A stretch of DNA of 64,000 nt from Campanula takesimana (Eukaryota > Streptophyta > Magnoliopsida > Asterales > Campanulaceae): assembly GCA_026119855.1 (NCBI GenBank), contig JAOWBW010000439.1, positions 62,001-126,000 on the forward strand, in the 5' to 3' direction. Below the pieces are notes generated by a model. That model saw nothing but the letters and a program-made list of their open reading frames with translations, did no database searches and was not told the DNA's origin. Position numbers and translations under genes: made by a program. This document shows, in pieces, positions 22,586 to 35,559 of this stretch; the stretch's first letter is position 1; the number at the start of each line of letters is the position of its first letter.

Positions 22586-25541
22586 ATATACATCTCAAAA
22601 ATGCTAAATACCAAACCGGGCGCGTGAATTCAACTTATAAAACCAATACCAACAAACAATACCTCAACGAGATTATAACTCGGAGACTAGAAATAAACGC
22701 GGAAGCAAGAACAACTATTAATAATATAAATACCCAAAGGACAACAATATTTACATAACACTGGGCGACTACGATCCCACAACAATATACATAAAGGCTC
22801 CGGAGTGCAACTACCCCAAAGAAGGTCAACCTGCCCAGAAGATTCCCGTTACAACGGACCTCACGACGCTACCACTTGCTTTCCTGGGGGGGGTTAAGGA
22901 AAAACAAAGATAGAAATAAACGGGGTGAGATAAAATCTCAGTAAGCTACTAAATGCAACTAGGTGTCATGCTATCATGAACAGTAATATAACAATAAGCA
23001 TTCTTCATAAACAATCACTTAACAACAAATGAGAGGCTCCCTATCGCCAACCGTCCCATACCGGTTGGAAATAACGACCAGCTCATCATGCAGCACATAA
23101 AGCTGAAATAAACACGTAACAAAGGATACTGAGCCAAGGTTTCACCAAACGGATATAACAAAGAAGCCTCTGCACAGAACCAACCAATCAATCAATATTC
23201 GTAGTAGCACAAACGGCTGAAGATAAGAACCCGGTCAGAACCAACCAATCAATCCATCAACCATAGCAGCATAACAGCTGAAGAGAACCTCGGACAGAAC
23301 CGAGAAAATTAATCACTCAACCAATCTTCGTAGTAGCATAAACAGCTGAAGATCATAACCCCGGTACCGGAACCATAATAATGTAACATGCCACAAAGGG
23401 CGGAAGCCATGCCACAAAGTCATGCTCCAAAAAGTTAGCTAGACTACTTCCGAAGGAAGCTAGCTCATCTCAACCAAGGCCAATCTGGAAGAGGAAAATA
23501 AGGGCAAAACAATGGGCAACATTATAATGGACTCGGCTCATTGCCATTATAATCTTCCCCATCGCCCGACACAACCACAAATACCAGCTGGACTTTCCAA
23601 TAAATTCCAAGTAATAAATATTAGCTTAAATAAACAACTAGTGATTCCAAAGTATGGAACCATTCCAAATAATCACCATAAATATGCAAACGATTACTCA
23701 TGAAGAGTTCAACAACAACGAACACAAGAAGTTCCTCACAAAGAGTCCAACAATAATAAACGGGGTTGCTCATAGAGAGCCCAACAACATTGATCATTAG
23801 AACATGATGATTCCATGATAAGGGACCATACCAAATACATCCTAAAGGTGATACCCACGAGTTACTCATAAAGAGCACAACCCAACGGTCACTCACAAAT
23901 GGTACAAAGACTATTACCAAAATGACCCTAAACGTCTACTCATAAAGAGTACTATGACCAAGAACTCAACCATCTCTTTACACATGGAATTCCAAATAGT
24001 AAATCCGAATAAATGCACCTTAAGATTAATCAAAACCACAGGTACTCAATCACCATTTCACGCTTTACATCCGTTCATAAACGAACCAATTCTAAACACC
24101 CCAAACGAACCCAAAAGGTTACACCTATTCATACATGATCACAAACGGACCAAACCCAACACTTTAGTGTTCCATAACAACCCTCTAGGTACTATAGGAT
24201 ATCACCTAAAACCTAGACCAAGTCTTATCCTAAAATCAATTTGATTGGAATAATCCTGAACACATCATAAGTTGCCCAAACATTCCCAAACAATACTTAG
24301 TCAAATTTCACAACACATTTGTTCACAAATGAACCATTAACAAACACTAGAGTGTTCCACGGTGCCCAACTAAGTCAACTAGAATAGTACTACGGAACCT
24401 AGACCGAGACTACACCTTGATCTTAAACCTCAACAATAATACAACCATTATGATCTGGAACCATGCGGCCAATAGAACCATTGCGTAGTACTCGAAAAGA
24501 GATTTCCAACGATAGTTTACACGTCCAAAACGGAGTCCGGACGAAGAAGTTATGGCCTCCGGAAGATTGAACGTAAAACGGACAATTTTTATAAAGTGTT
24601 CGGCCGGACATTATGAAAAATCTCTGTTTTGGCTCCGAATTTCACTATTTTCGTTCTAAATCTTAGGAGTACATATATATACTTCTATCCTAACATTTAA
24701 CGACAAGAGAACTCAATCCTGTGCCTCTAAAACCCAAATAACCCCAAAATTATTAAATAACATAAAACTACGTATCCAAAACAATAAATTCTAACTTGTA
24801 TAGTGAAGTATAAAAATGACTTCTAAGCTTATAAAAGCTTTCTATAACAACTATAAACCAATTTTACTAAGATTTGAACATAGTCATAAATAATATAAAA
24901 TTACACAAAATACCAATAAATTCCAAATAAATTCTAAATTTCCCACAAATCATCACTTAACAACCCAAGCATCATAGATAGTAATTATGAGCATTAATAT
25001 ACAAAGAAGGGGGAAAGTAACTTACTTGGAAATTATGAAAGATGACGGAATTCAAATTTTTTTGGCTCTAAACGATCCTAGCGACGATCTGTGCATTTTT
25101 CATAAAATGAGCAATAAGAAATAATGAATAGAAGATGACCAAAATAAAGAAAGAAGGATGAGAGTTTTCTCACCTTTCATGGAGGAAGAGAGAGAGAGAG
25201 AAGATGATTGAGTGTGTGTGTGTGTGTTTAGGTGAATGAGGGTGAGGGAGGGAGAGGGAGGTAGGGAGGTGGATGATAATATTTAAAAAGTTACACTTAG
25301 GGCCCCTCCTCCACTAACAACACAATACTCTTATACTCCCCTCTAACAACTAAGACCCAACACTCTACACTAGCACAAATAACCAATTAAATGCTAGGCA
25401 TAAAATATTATGAAACACAAAATGCACACATAATTATTTAAATAAATAAATAATTTAAATAAATAAATAAGAAAAAATAAATAATTAATTAAATATTTAT
25501 TACTAAAAAAATAGATGCGGGTTTTCGGGTCGTGAAGGAAA

Positions 25542-27268
25542 TGGTTCCGTTGTGAACAATTGTGTTATGGAATTAGTCCAAGTATTGTTTGGGAATGGTT
25601 GGGCATCTTATGATGTGTTCGTGATTGTTCCAATCAAATTGATTTTGGATAAGACTTGGTCTGGGTTTTAGGTGATATCCTATAGTACCTAGAGGGTTGT
25701 TATTGAACACTAGAGTGGCGGGTCTGGTCCGGTTGTGATCATGTACTAATAGGTGTAACCTTTTGGGTTCGTTATAGTGTTAAGAATTGATTCGTTGATG
25801 AACGGATGTAAGACATGAATTGGTGATTGGGTACCTACAGTGTTGACTAGCTTTAAGGTGTATTTATTCGGTCTTCCTATTTGGAATTCTAGGTGTAAAT
25901 ATAGGGAGTTAATAGTCTTAGTACATCTTCATGAGTAAACGTTTAGGGAAATTTTAGTAATAGTCATTGTACCATTTGTGAGCGACCGTTGGGTTGTGCT
26001 CTTTATGAGTAACTCGTGGGTATCATCTTTAGAATGTGTTTGGTATGGTCCCTTATCATGGAATCATCATGTTTTTATGGCCAATGTTGTTGGGCTCTCT
26101 ATGAGCAATCTCGTTTATCGTTGTTGGACTATTTCATGAGAAACTTCTTGTATTCGTTATTGTTGATCTCTTTATGAGTAACCGTTTGCATCTTTTGTGA
26201 TGAGCTTGGCTTGGATCCCTACTTTGGAATCATTGCCCCCGTTGTTGTTTCAAGCGAGTATTTATTACTATGTGCTTGTTTAGAGTCCAGCTGGTACGTG
26301 TTCGAGTCAGGCAATGGATAATGTTATAATGGCACGAGCCAAGTCCAGTATAGCATCGCCCATTGGTCCTTCTTTCCCCTTCCAGATTGGCCTTGGTTGG
26401 GATGAGCTAGCTCCCTTTGGTGAGTATTCTAGCTAGACGTTTTGGGTTATGACTTTGTGTCATTTTCCCCTGTCCTTTGTGACATGTTACATTGTTATAG
26501 TTCCGGTACCGGGGTTGTGATCTTCAGCTGTTTATGCTACTATGAAGATGGTTTGATGGGTTGATTGATTGATTGGTCGGTTCTGGCTGGGGTTCTCTTC
26601 AGCTGTTATGATGCTATTGTTGATTGGTTGATCGGTTGAAGCTGCGCAGCGATTGTTCTATCAGTTTGGTGAAACCTTGGCTCGGTATCCTTTGTAACGT
26701 GTTTATTTCAGTCTTATGTGATGCATGATGAGTTAGTCATTATTTCCAACTGGTATGGGACAGTTGGCGATAGGGAGCTTTCTCATTTGTTGTTATGTGA
26801 TTTACTTGTTCAGTTATATCGTTGATTTGCATTATATTATGCCATGTAGCTGCATTAGTAACTTACTGAGATTTTATCTCACCCCGTTTCTTTTTATCTT
26901 TGTTGTTTTCCTTAACCCCCCCCAAGGAAATCAAGTGGTAGCGTTGTGAGGTCCGTTGTAGCGGGAATCTTCTGAGCAGATTGATCGCCTTTGGGATAGT
27001 TGCTATTAGGAGCCTTTATGTATTTTATTGTGGGTTCGTGGTCGTTCAGTGTTTTGTATATACGGTTGTACTTTGGGTATTTTTGTTAATAGATGTTCTT
27101 GCTTCCGCGTTTGTTTCTAGTCTCCGAGTTATAATCTCGTTGAGGTGTTGTTTGATGGTATTGGTTTCATAGTTGAATTCATGCGCCCGATTTGGTATTT
27201 TGCATTTTGGAGATGTATATTATGTAAATTTTATGTTTAAGGATTTTAGTATTTTCTGGGGCATGACA
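25542..27268 (+). repeat. 5' LTR of outer retrotransposon, second part
   Basis: Resumes the LTR exactly where the GGAAA duplication ends and runs to CATGACA. It shares phrases with the inner family's LTR: CAGATTGGCCTTGG, CTCCCTTTGGTGAGTATT, GGGTTATGACTTTGTGTCAT and CTTACTGAGATT. The two families therefore have related LTRs. Confidence 0.9.
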
Positions 27269-29961
27269 GTTGGTATCAGAGCAATGGTTTTAGATCTTGA
27301 AAGAGAATAAGAACTCTGATATTGAATAGGTTTCAATACTTGGGTGTTATAATTTTGAGCAGTTTAGAAAACTAAGTTTTCTTGAAGATGAGGTTAAGGT
27401 AGAAGTGGTTGAGTTATGAGTCGTGATATCGACGTTGAGTGTTTCTTCTCTTGTGGTTTATCAAGTATAGGATTGGTGTCAATAGTGTTGGTTCCATTGG
27501 GGTTAGTTGGCTTGGGAATCGAGAGTGCGAGTTTTGAAGGCTTGGACGTACCTATTTCGTAAAGTGGAAATGTCTTGTGCTATATTCGTATGTGTGTTCT
27601 CATTAAGTGATTTATGTTGAGGTGTATTCTCGAGTACGAAATTTCGTGATTGCTACTGATTGAGGTAAGGTGAGTTGGTTATGTCACCTATACAGGATAT
27701 TGACGAGTTAAGTAGTATGGCCCAGCTTTCAATGTGTCTCGAATTTCTTGGGTGCCATCGACAGGTGGTGAATAATTCTATATTAGTGTGTTTGACTTGT
27801 TTAGGAGGATACTAAGTATAAATATATAATGTTCAGGTTCTATATTGAAAATCAGAAAATCTTTATTATAAGGTTGTGCTGGGGATTTAGCTTATTCAGC
27901 TGGCAATACTAATGTTGAAGTCTTGAGTATAATTTATACTGGGTGCCATATGTCGCTTGACCGATAGGGAACTTGGGTTATTTGATGAGTTAAGATAAGC
28001 TACAATACTGATAGGTGAATCAGTGAGCATATAGTATTGATTGGGCTAATAGAGTTAAAGATTCAATTTGAGAATTTCTTGATAAGAGATCTTTCTTTAC
28101 TTTTAGTACATCCGCGTGAGTGCATCGGAATTGTTTAGTATGAGGAAATACTTAATTTATTATGGGTTATCTTAAGAAGTTGAGTTATGATACTCTTGGG
28201 ATCATTTTTGTACATGACTGGAGTTGAGTTAAAGCAATATGAGTTATGAGTATATTGGGGAAGTTATAATCATTAATGATGGTAAGCGCGTTAAGTTTAA
28301 AGGACTAAACATATTTTGAGAAGGTGAGAATTCCTCGAACAATATTAAAGGCATTTTTGGGTTTTAGTGAGCAGTTGTCACTCGGTTCTGAATCTTTTCT
28401 TTGTGGCGTTCTCGTTTAGATTAAGGATTTGTAAAGGAAGTTGGGTATAGATACTTGGACATATTAAAGGACACTGTGATTTTGTACTAGGTCAGTTGAA
28501 GTGTTGCTAGCTAATTGGATTATTATGTTAGTAATACTGTTGAGCCTAAGTAACATCGGGTTAATAAGTGTATACGTGAAAGACTGAATTGGGTTAACCA
28601 TTAATCGAGGTTCAAGATCGAAGAATTGGGACGGAACAGTCTATCGAATATTTTGGATTACCAGTGATCTTTCGTAATATCTTTTAGAGTTGTAAGATGT
28701 AAAATGTTAATATATATGAAGGTGAAGACTGTGAAAATTTTGGATCGTTACAGTGCTACTAATGGTAATCCTTGGAGATATAGTCACTTGGGTGAACACT
28801 TGGAGGATGGAAAATCCCTTTAACTTTTCATAGTTTAAGAAGTTGATTAAGCTCGAGATGGTCTAATGTTTTGAACTTCTGGGAAGTAATACTAAGTATG
28901 CGATCTTCTAAAGGAAGTATCTTTGCAGTGTAATTAAGGTTGGGAGTAAGACAAGTTTGTAGTATCTCGAGAATTATGTTTAAGAGAAATTTGGAATCTT
29001 CGATTTTTGGCCTTGGGTATGGATTTTAGCTAGTAGTGAAGATAGTGATGGAAGAAGGTCCTGTACGAGAGATTATTAAGCTGTAAGCATTATTTAAGGT
29101 TACCATATGATGGTTTAGAATGTATAAATGGGAAATTCGAGAAGAGACAGAACTAAAATATCCATGGCTATTGGATAATTCGGGTAAGTATTTCCAAGAT
29201 TCGGTTAATAAATAAAGCTATCTATAACTAGGGATTGATTGTGATTTTATTGATATCGCCTTTGCAAGATATAATTGTTTTTATGGGACCAAGTTTAGAA
29301 ATGATGTTAATAGGTTATCAATGTTGGATAATCATATGTTCTTCGACAAGATAAATGTGAGTTAATACAAGTAGGTTGAGAAATACAAAGATTATGACTG
29401 TATTATGTTTTATCTCATGAGGAAGTGAGTGTGGTAGTGGAATCTCATTTGATCGGATAGTTGATGACTGTAAATTTTTGAGTATAACATTGAGTCATTG
29501 GGTGACAATAATAGTTAGCCCTATTCCTTCTCTTAGTTGTTCGGGTAGTAGTGTGATTACTTGGGATGATGTTTAGATCGTCAATGCGTGCGGATGAACC
29601 GGAAAAGTAAGACTTATGGATGTTGTTGATTTAAGGGTTGATGGTGAGCGTAATGCTAATTAGGATCAAATCAGCTATGTCTCAGAATGGGTGAACGGGT
29701 GATAGTCTAGAGAATTTGAAATTCCGGATGAAAGAGGAAGTTAATTCTAGGATGTTTAATCAGAAGATACGTGTGAGAAGTATGTGTTCATTGTGTGTTG
29801 GCTTATCCGAGTCATGGAATCGATGTCTGAAATATTTATCAGGTACTTGATTGGGGTTATGATTGCTATATGAGAATCGATATTTTGTAGCTTTGTTATT
29901 TCTGCGTGTTATGATTTTGATAAGTGAACTCGCGGGCGAATTCTTTTTAAGGAGGGTAGGT
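27269..29961 (+). other. internal region of outer retrotransposon, non-coding
   Basis: Begins GT then the iMet primer-binding site TGGTATCAGAGC (27271-27282). About 2.7 kb follow with stops in all frames. A few stretches hint at decayed polymerase sequence (for example around 28290-28400), but I cannot name a domain. Ends with the polypurine-like AAGGAGGGTAGGT (29949-29961) before the 3' LTR. The short length and lack of ORFs make this a non-autonomous element. Confidence 0.75.
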
Positions 29962-32713
29962 TGTAACGACCCGAAAACCCGTCTCTATTTTCTTAGTAAT
30001 AAAGAATTGATTATTTATTTATTGTCTATTTATTTATTTAAATTATTTATTTATTTAAATAATTACTTGTGCATTTTGTGTTACATAATATTTTATGCCT
30101 AGCATTTTAATTGATCATTTGTGCTAGTGTAGAGTTATTGGGTCTTAGTTGTTAGTGGGGAGTATGGGTTTATGTGTTCTAGTTGGGTCTAGAGGGGGCC
30201 TAGGTGAAACATTTTATTTCTTCATCCTACTCCTTCCTCCTCCCTCCTCCCTCACCTCACATTTTCATTTCCCTCTCTCTCCTCCATTGTTGGGTAAAGA
30301 AAAGGTAAGAATTCTCCCTCCTTCTCTCTTCATTTTGACCATCTTCCTCCCATTATTTCTTAATGCTCATTTTATGAAAAATGCTTAGATCGTCGCTAGG
30401 ATCGTAAAGAGCTAAGAAAAGTCGAATTCCGTCATCTTTGATAAATTCCAAGTAAGTTACTTTTCCCCCATTTTTATGCTAAAATGTTCATCACTTGTTT
30501 GAATGATGCTTTAGTGATATATATGATGTTTTGGTTGAGTTTAGGATTTATTTGGATTTTTGGTTAAATTTGTGATAATATGAATGTTGGGGTTAAATCT
30601 TAGTTTGGGTTGATAGATGTTGTTATTTAGGTCCCTTATAAGTTTATAAGTTGTTTGGGTTCATGGTTAGGCTTGTTGGAAGGATTGATTTTGAGAAATT
30701 TGTGAATTGGTAAGAAAATGTGAAGAACCCAGTTGCTGGTTGCCCAGATCGCCGACCGGGCGCCCGCCCGGGTTTAGCTAGGCGCCCGCCCACCTGGCCA
30801 TTCTCCTTCGGCCAACCTCCTGGCTAAATGAGCGCCCGCCCGCCCATCTTTGAGCGCCCGCCCGCCCCCTAATTTCAGGAATTATGTTTGGTTTGTCTAA
30901 GTCTAGATTATGTTCTTAGCCTAGGTTTCGGGTACTACTCTCGTAGGCTTAATTGGTCACTGTAGAATACTCTAGTGTGGAAATGGTTCCGTTGTGAACA
31001 ATTGTGTTATGGAATTAGTCCAAGTATTGTTTGGGAATGTTTGGGCATCTTATGATGTGTTCGTGATTGTTCCAATCAAATTGATTTTGGATAAGACTTG
31101 GTGTGGGTTTTAGGCGATATCCTATAGTACCTAGAGGGTTGTTATTGAACACTAGAGTGGAGGGTCTGGTCCGGTTGTGATCATGTACTAATAGGTGTAA
31201 CCTTTTGGGTTCGTTCGAGTGTTAAGAATTGATTCGTTGATGAACGGATGTAAGACGTGAATTGGTGATTGGGTACCTACGGTGTTGACTAGCTTTAATG
31301 TGTATTTATTCGGTCTTCCTATTTGGAATTCTAGGTGTAAATATAGGGAGTTAATAGTCTTAGTACATCTTCATGAGTAAACGTTTAGGGAAATTTTAGT
31401 AATAGTCATTGTACCATTTGTGAGCGACCGTTGGGTTGTGCTCTTTATGAGTAACTCATGGGTATCATCTTTAGGATGTGTTTGGTATGGTCCCTTATCA
31501 TGGAATCATCATGTGTTTTATGGCCAATGTTGTTGGGCTCTCTATGAGCAATCTCGTTTATCGTTGTTGGACTCTCTCATGAGAAACTTCTTGTATTCGT
31601 TATTGTTGATCTCTTCATGAGTAACCGTTTGCATCTTTTGTGATGAGCTTGGCTTGGTTCCCTACTTTGGAATCATTGCCCCCGTTGTTGTTTCAAGCGA
31701 ATATTTATTACTATGTGCTTGTTTAAAGTCCAGCTGGTACTTGTGTTCGAGTCAGGCAATGGATAATGCTATAATGGAACGAGCCAAGTCTAGTATAGCA
31801 TCGCCCATTGGTCCTTCTTTCCCTTTCCAGATTGGCCTTGGTTGGGATGAGCTAGCTCCCTTTGGTGAGTATTCTAGCTAGACGTTTTGGGTTATGACTT
31901 TGTGTCATTTTCCCCTGTCCTTTGTGACATGTTACATTGTTATAGTTCCGGTACCGGGGTTGTGATCTTCAGCTGTTTATGCTACTATGAAGATGGTTTG
32001 ATGGGTTGATTGATTGATTGGTCGGTTCTGGCTGGGGTTCTCTTCAGCTGTTATGCTGCTATTGTTGATTGGTTGATCGGTTGAAGCTGCGCAGCGATTG
32101 TTCTATCAGTTTGGTGAAACCTTGGCTTGGTATCCTTTGTAACGTGTTTATTTCAGTCTTATATGATGCATGATGAGTTAGTCGTTATTTCCAACTGGTA
32201 TGGGACAGTTGACGATAGGGAGCTTTCTCATTTGTTGTTATGTGATTTACTTGTTCAGTTATATCGTTGATTTGCATGATATTATGCCATGTAGCTGCAT
32301 TAGTAACTTACTGAGATTTTATCTCACCCCGTTTCTTTTTATCTTTGTTGTTTTCCTTAACCCCCCCCCAGGAAATCAAGTGGTAGCGTTGTGAGGTCCG
32401 TTGTAGCGGGAATCTTCTGAGCAGATTGATCGTCTTTGGGATAGTTGCTCTTCGGAGCCTTTATGTATTTTATTGTGGGTTCATGGTCGTTCAGTGTTTT
32501 GTATATACGGTTGTACTTTGGGTATTTTTGTTAATAGATGTTCTTGCTTCCGCGTTTGTTTCTAGTCTCCGAGTTATAATCTCGTTGAGGTGTTGTTTGA
32601 TGGTATTGGTTTCATAGTTGAATTTATGCGCCCGGTTTGGTATTTTGCATTTTGGAGATATATATTATGTAAATTTTATGTTTAAGGATTTTAGTATTTT
32701 CCGGGGCGTGACA
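29962..32713 (+). repeat. 3' LTR of outer retrotransposon
   Basis: 2752 bp, uninterrupted, so it is the reference for the split 5' LTR and the reversed solo LTR. Its GC-rich patch (about 30755-30870) has an extra GAGCGCCCGCCCGCC-containing unit compared with the 5' LTR. Followed by the TAGTA duplication. Confidence 0.95.
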
Positions 32714-32718
32714 TAGTA

Positions 32719-33698
32719 GTAATATTTAGGATGACCGGTTGTTATGTTACAAATGTCCAGTTAGTGTGTTAAAGAGTGTTAGATGGTGTTGAGAAGTTTT
32801 GATTATTTAAAAAAATGTCACCGTGTATTTTTAAAAAAAATAATTTCGATTATTTACAAAAATATTACCGCGTATTTAAAAACACTTTTTTTGCTAATCA
32901 CTAAAAAAAACGTGTTTTACAAAAGACTAACCCTTAATTAAATTTTCTATACTTTTTAAATTTTCAAAGCTAAATCATTCCGTGGGGGTTTTATGAAGGC
33001 CAATGTTGGGCCGTTTTCAAATTTTTCTTGGAGATACATTTGGGCGTCCCATGTCATTATTCGGACAGGCATTCGTTGGAGATTTGACTTAGGGTTGGCT
33101 ACTATAACTCGGATGTTGTATGTTTTTCATTGTAGCGGTCAATATGCCAACGCTTGTACGTTTTCATAGATATCTTCGTCTTTGGGATGAGTCTTCGACA
33201 ATTGTGAAGCGCCATCTCCTTAAACTTTATTAATGCAATCGTTAGTTTGTTTGTTTTTTAAAAAAGAATATCACAGTAGTGTATATTCCAACCGTCCCAA
33301 TTTAAATTTAAATTTTCTTTTTTAAACTAGTAACAATATTTTAGACAAATTTATCTTATAGAGTTCATTTAATTACAAAAAATTGTTAATTTATTTTTCA
33401 CTTACTTAATTATAAATAATGTATTAAAAAATTATATATTCTTAACTTCATACTTTTATTAACCCATTTTTCATATATTTTTGATTGATTCTTTTGTAAA
33501 GTTAAATTGTAAAGTTAAATTAAGAACATTAAATTAAATTGACACAAAAAGAGTGTAATATTAAAATAAAAATTATTTATCAAAAACTCATTTTGGAGAG
33601 ACGTATGGATAAGAATGTGATAGGGGGCAAATTTGACATTTCAAAAATAGAACACGAATGATGTTCGCGGGAAAAAGGAGGTAGATGACAAAAGTATA
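32719..33698. other. right arm of relic TIR element, then intergenic DNA with a LINE relic
   Basis: 32719-32930 is the inverted arm of the relic element. 32941-33698 is AT-rich except for the LINE-like piece listed separately. No host gene. Confidence 0.45.
32985..33260 (+). pseudogene. 3'-end relic of a LINE
   Basis: One frame ends with WDESSTIVKRHLLKLY and a stop, like the C-terminal tail of plant LINE ORF2 proteins, and resembles WDEPPTFVECRLFSY in the reverse-oriented relic near 46800. Frame breaks occur just upstream (QYANACT lies in another frame). The 5' part is missing. Confidence 0.45.
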
Positions 33699-33963
33699 CT
33701 CCCTGCGTCCCTATTTACCTTACAAAAATTGCCATTTTGGGTGTCCCTATTTAGATTACAAAATCCTAAAAAGGAAACTTTTAAACATTTTTTAAATAGT
33801 GGGACCCATTTGTCATACTCACAACAACTATCCACTTACTTTACTCTACCCACTTTCTTTCTCCCACTCAACTATCTTCCCTCACAATACATCAACTTTA
33901 CAATTATTTTCTTAATTTTTGTGTAAAGCCTTATTTTTATAAGGTAAATAAGGACGGAGAGAG
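33699..33963. repeat. Stowaway MITE
   Basis: CTCCCTGCGTCCCTATTTACC at the left, GGTAAATAAGGACGGAGAGAG at the right, TA flanks. Same family as 44400-44663 in opposite orientation. Confidence 0.85.
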
Positions 33964-34147
33964 TATGTGGAGTGGTAATTTAGGGACAAGGAAGTGGGCT
34001 ATTATACATAGATATAGATAGGGCTCATCACTTTAATCAAGGCTTAGTCACCAAGTGATTAGGCCATCACTACTACAACTGCAACCCACTCCTTTTCTTT
34101 CTGCCTTGTCCTTTTGGGCATTTCTCTCTCTCTTTCTCTTTCCGTTG

Positions 34148-34150
<3 letters not shown>

Positions 34151-34178
<28 letters not shown>
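34151..34178. repeat. poly(T) tract
   Basis: About 28 T residues next to a CTCTCTCTTTCTC stretch. Possibly the tail of a reverse-oriented retroposon, but no body is recognisable. Confidence 0.6.
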
Positions 34179-34180
<2 letters not shown>

Positions 34181-34188
34181 GACGATAA

Positions 34189-34458
34189 GGTGGTGTTTGA
34201 TGTATTAAGCACTTGATATTTAATGGATTGCAAGGTATAATTTGGAGGTAAGGTGTCTTGATAACATTGAGCTCTACATGTTGAAAGTTCTATGAGGCTC
34301 TTATTGATTAAGCAATAATTTTGATTCTCAATCATTAAGAGCCTCACGTAACCTCCAACATCTATACATCAATGTCATCAAAGGCACACTACCTCCAAAA
34401 TATAACTTGCAATCTATTAAGCATCAAGCATAGCGTGCTTAATACATCAAACACAACA
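34189..34458. repeat. Harbinger-type foldback MITE
   Basis: 270 bp, nearly a complete inverted repeat. Left GGTGGTGTTTGATGTATTAA, right inverted TGTTGTGTTTGATGTATTAA, with long matching arms (GATTGCAA, TTTGGAGGTA). TAA on both sides (34186-34188, 34459-34461) fits PIF/Harbinger. Confidence 0.8.
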
Positions 34459-34461
34459 TAA

Positions 34462-35559
34462 TTGTCTGTGCTTGCGCTCCAATAATCTTAGGGTCTATAA
34501 GCGACCCTCTCGAAGACTCGAAATCGTAGACTGGTGAATTCGGATCTGATCTCAATCGTCAAGTTAGTAAGTGGCTCCAAATGAAATGTCTAGACTTATA
34601 TCACTTGTCACTAATCTGCTCTGCCCACCACTCAAATACAAAACATTTCTTACTATCTCTCACCTCCTTACCGTTTAGCTACCCAGTGAAACTTATCTTT
34701 CCATTGCTCTTTTGAATAGGAATGGAGTAGTGTTTTTGTTTGAGTTAATTTATAATTTTAGCTACTAATAACAAAAATAATACGTATATAGAGCATTTGA
34801 TTGTATGTAGTTTATCTTGAGAATTAGTACTCTCTTCTGTCACAAAAAAAAAATGTATTTTTTTATTTAAAAAAATTCAAAAGTCTCTTTATTTTAAATT
34901 TTGATTTTGATAATATTGGTATATGAAAATAACAATTTTTTATATACCAGAGTATCACTTTTTTTCTTTAAGTTAGCATTGATAGTGCCGGTTTCAAGCT
35001 AAAGTCAGCACTACCAACATCGATTTTTTTTTTTTCTTTTCCAAACTACTGAAAAAGAGAATTTGAGCATTTCTTTTTTAAAAAATACGGTACTCTAAGT
35101 GCCGAATTTAAATTAAGATTACACTAATTAATTTGAATTCAGTATTAAAAGGACTTATATATATATATATATATATATAACTGACACTACTAGTACCGTT
35201 TCTTTTTTCAAAAAAAAAATGGGGAAAATCAGTTTCTTTTTAAATTATAAAAAATCTAATATTTTAAACTATTTATAAATATTCACTGAATTTTTGTAAA
35301 TAGAAAAAATAGATTGTTTGTAATTTAAGGAAAAGTTTTAGTTTCTTCAAAACTTTATTTTATCATTTTTAAGGGGAGAATTGATTTTAGGATTCCACTT
35401 TTGACAGTGATGTCCGACGTCAGCGCAGCGGTTCTTTCTGGCATGACCCAATAAGAATGTCCAGCGTGTTAATATCCTAACTGGCATTTAGTACTCTTGG
35501 AACGTTTCTAATACCGTTTGTTGAAACAACGCTCCAACGGGCTTAATAGGACTTCTCAC
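34462..35559. other. intergenic DNA
   Basis: No gene recognised. Contains a TA microsatellite near 35155-35180 and GTGCCGG/AGTGCCG words (34985, 35098) that resemble the internal repeats of the 36456 element. Confidence 0.4.

Larger units (their letters stand above)
13914..25536 (-). mobile_element. reversed solo LTR of the outer family, itself interrupted
   Basis: 13914-13964 plus 22591-25536 are the reverse complement of the outer element's LTR, from its TGACA end to its TGTAACGACC start. GGAAA flanks it (13909-13913, 25537-25541), a 5-bp target duplication, and the host LTR resumes exactly after it. It is about 3.0 kb, slightly longer than the other copies. No internal region is present, so it is a solo LTR. 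Repeated modules of about 70 bp (CAGCTGAAGA with ACCAACCAATCAATC) lie at 23170-23360, and CTCATAAAGAG-type repeats at 23695-23960. Confidence 0.85.
12914..32713 (+). mobile_element. non-autonomous Ty3/gypsy-type LTR retrotransposon with 2.7-kb LTRs
   Basis: Target duplication TAGTA at 12909-12913 and 32714-32718. 5' LTR in two pieces (12914-13913 and 25542-27268), primer-binding site 27271-27282, internal region to 29961, 3' LTR 29962-32713. LTRs start TGTAACGACCCG and end TGACA. Without the nested insert it is about 8.2 kb. The internal 2.7 kb has no long ORF. It ends with a purine tract and with AATTCTTTTTAAGGAGGG, as chromoviruses of the Tekay/Del group do. The LTRs differ from each other noticeably, including a roughly 30-bp GC-rich duplication only in the 3' copy, so the insertion is older than the inner element. 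Confidence 0.9.
12210..32930. mobile_element. relic TIR (MULE-like) element split by the LTR retrotransposon nest
   Basis: Left flank reads GGGGAAAAACGTGTTTTCC, then AAAGGCGCGGTGACAATTTT. Read inward from the right end, the other flank gives GTTTTACAAAAC-type ends, AAACACG, then ACGCGGTAATATTTTTGTAAA. The two are inverted and match the intact element at 36456-36987. Flanking CCCTTAAAA (12201-12209) and CCCTTAATT (32931-32939) could be a worn 9-bp duplication. Left-side interior has a thrice-repeated TTCTGGATAT motif (12340-12560). Confidence 0.5.

Noticed and set aside
23170..23360. CRISPR-like spaced repeats
   Set aside because: Degenerate 70-bp modules of a plant LTR, without constant repeats or unique spacers.
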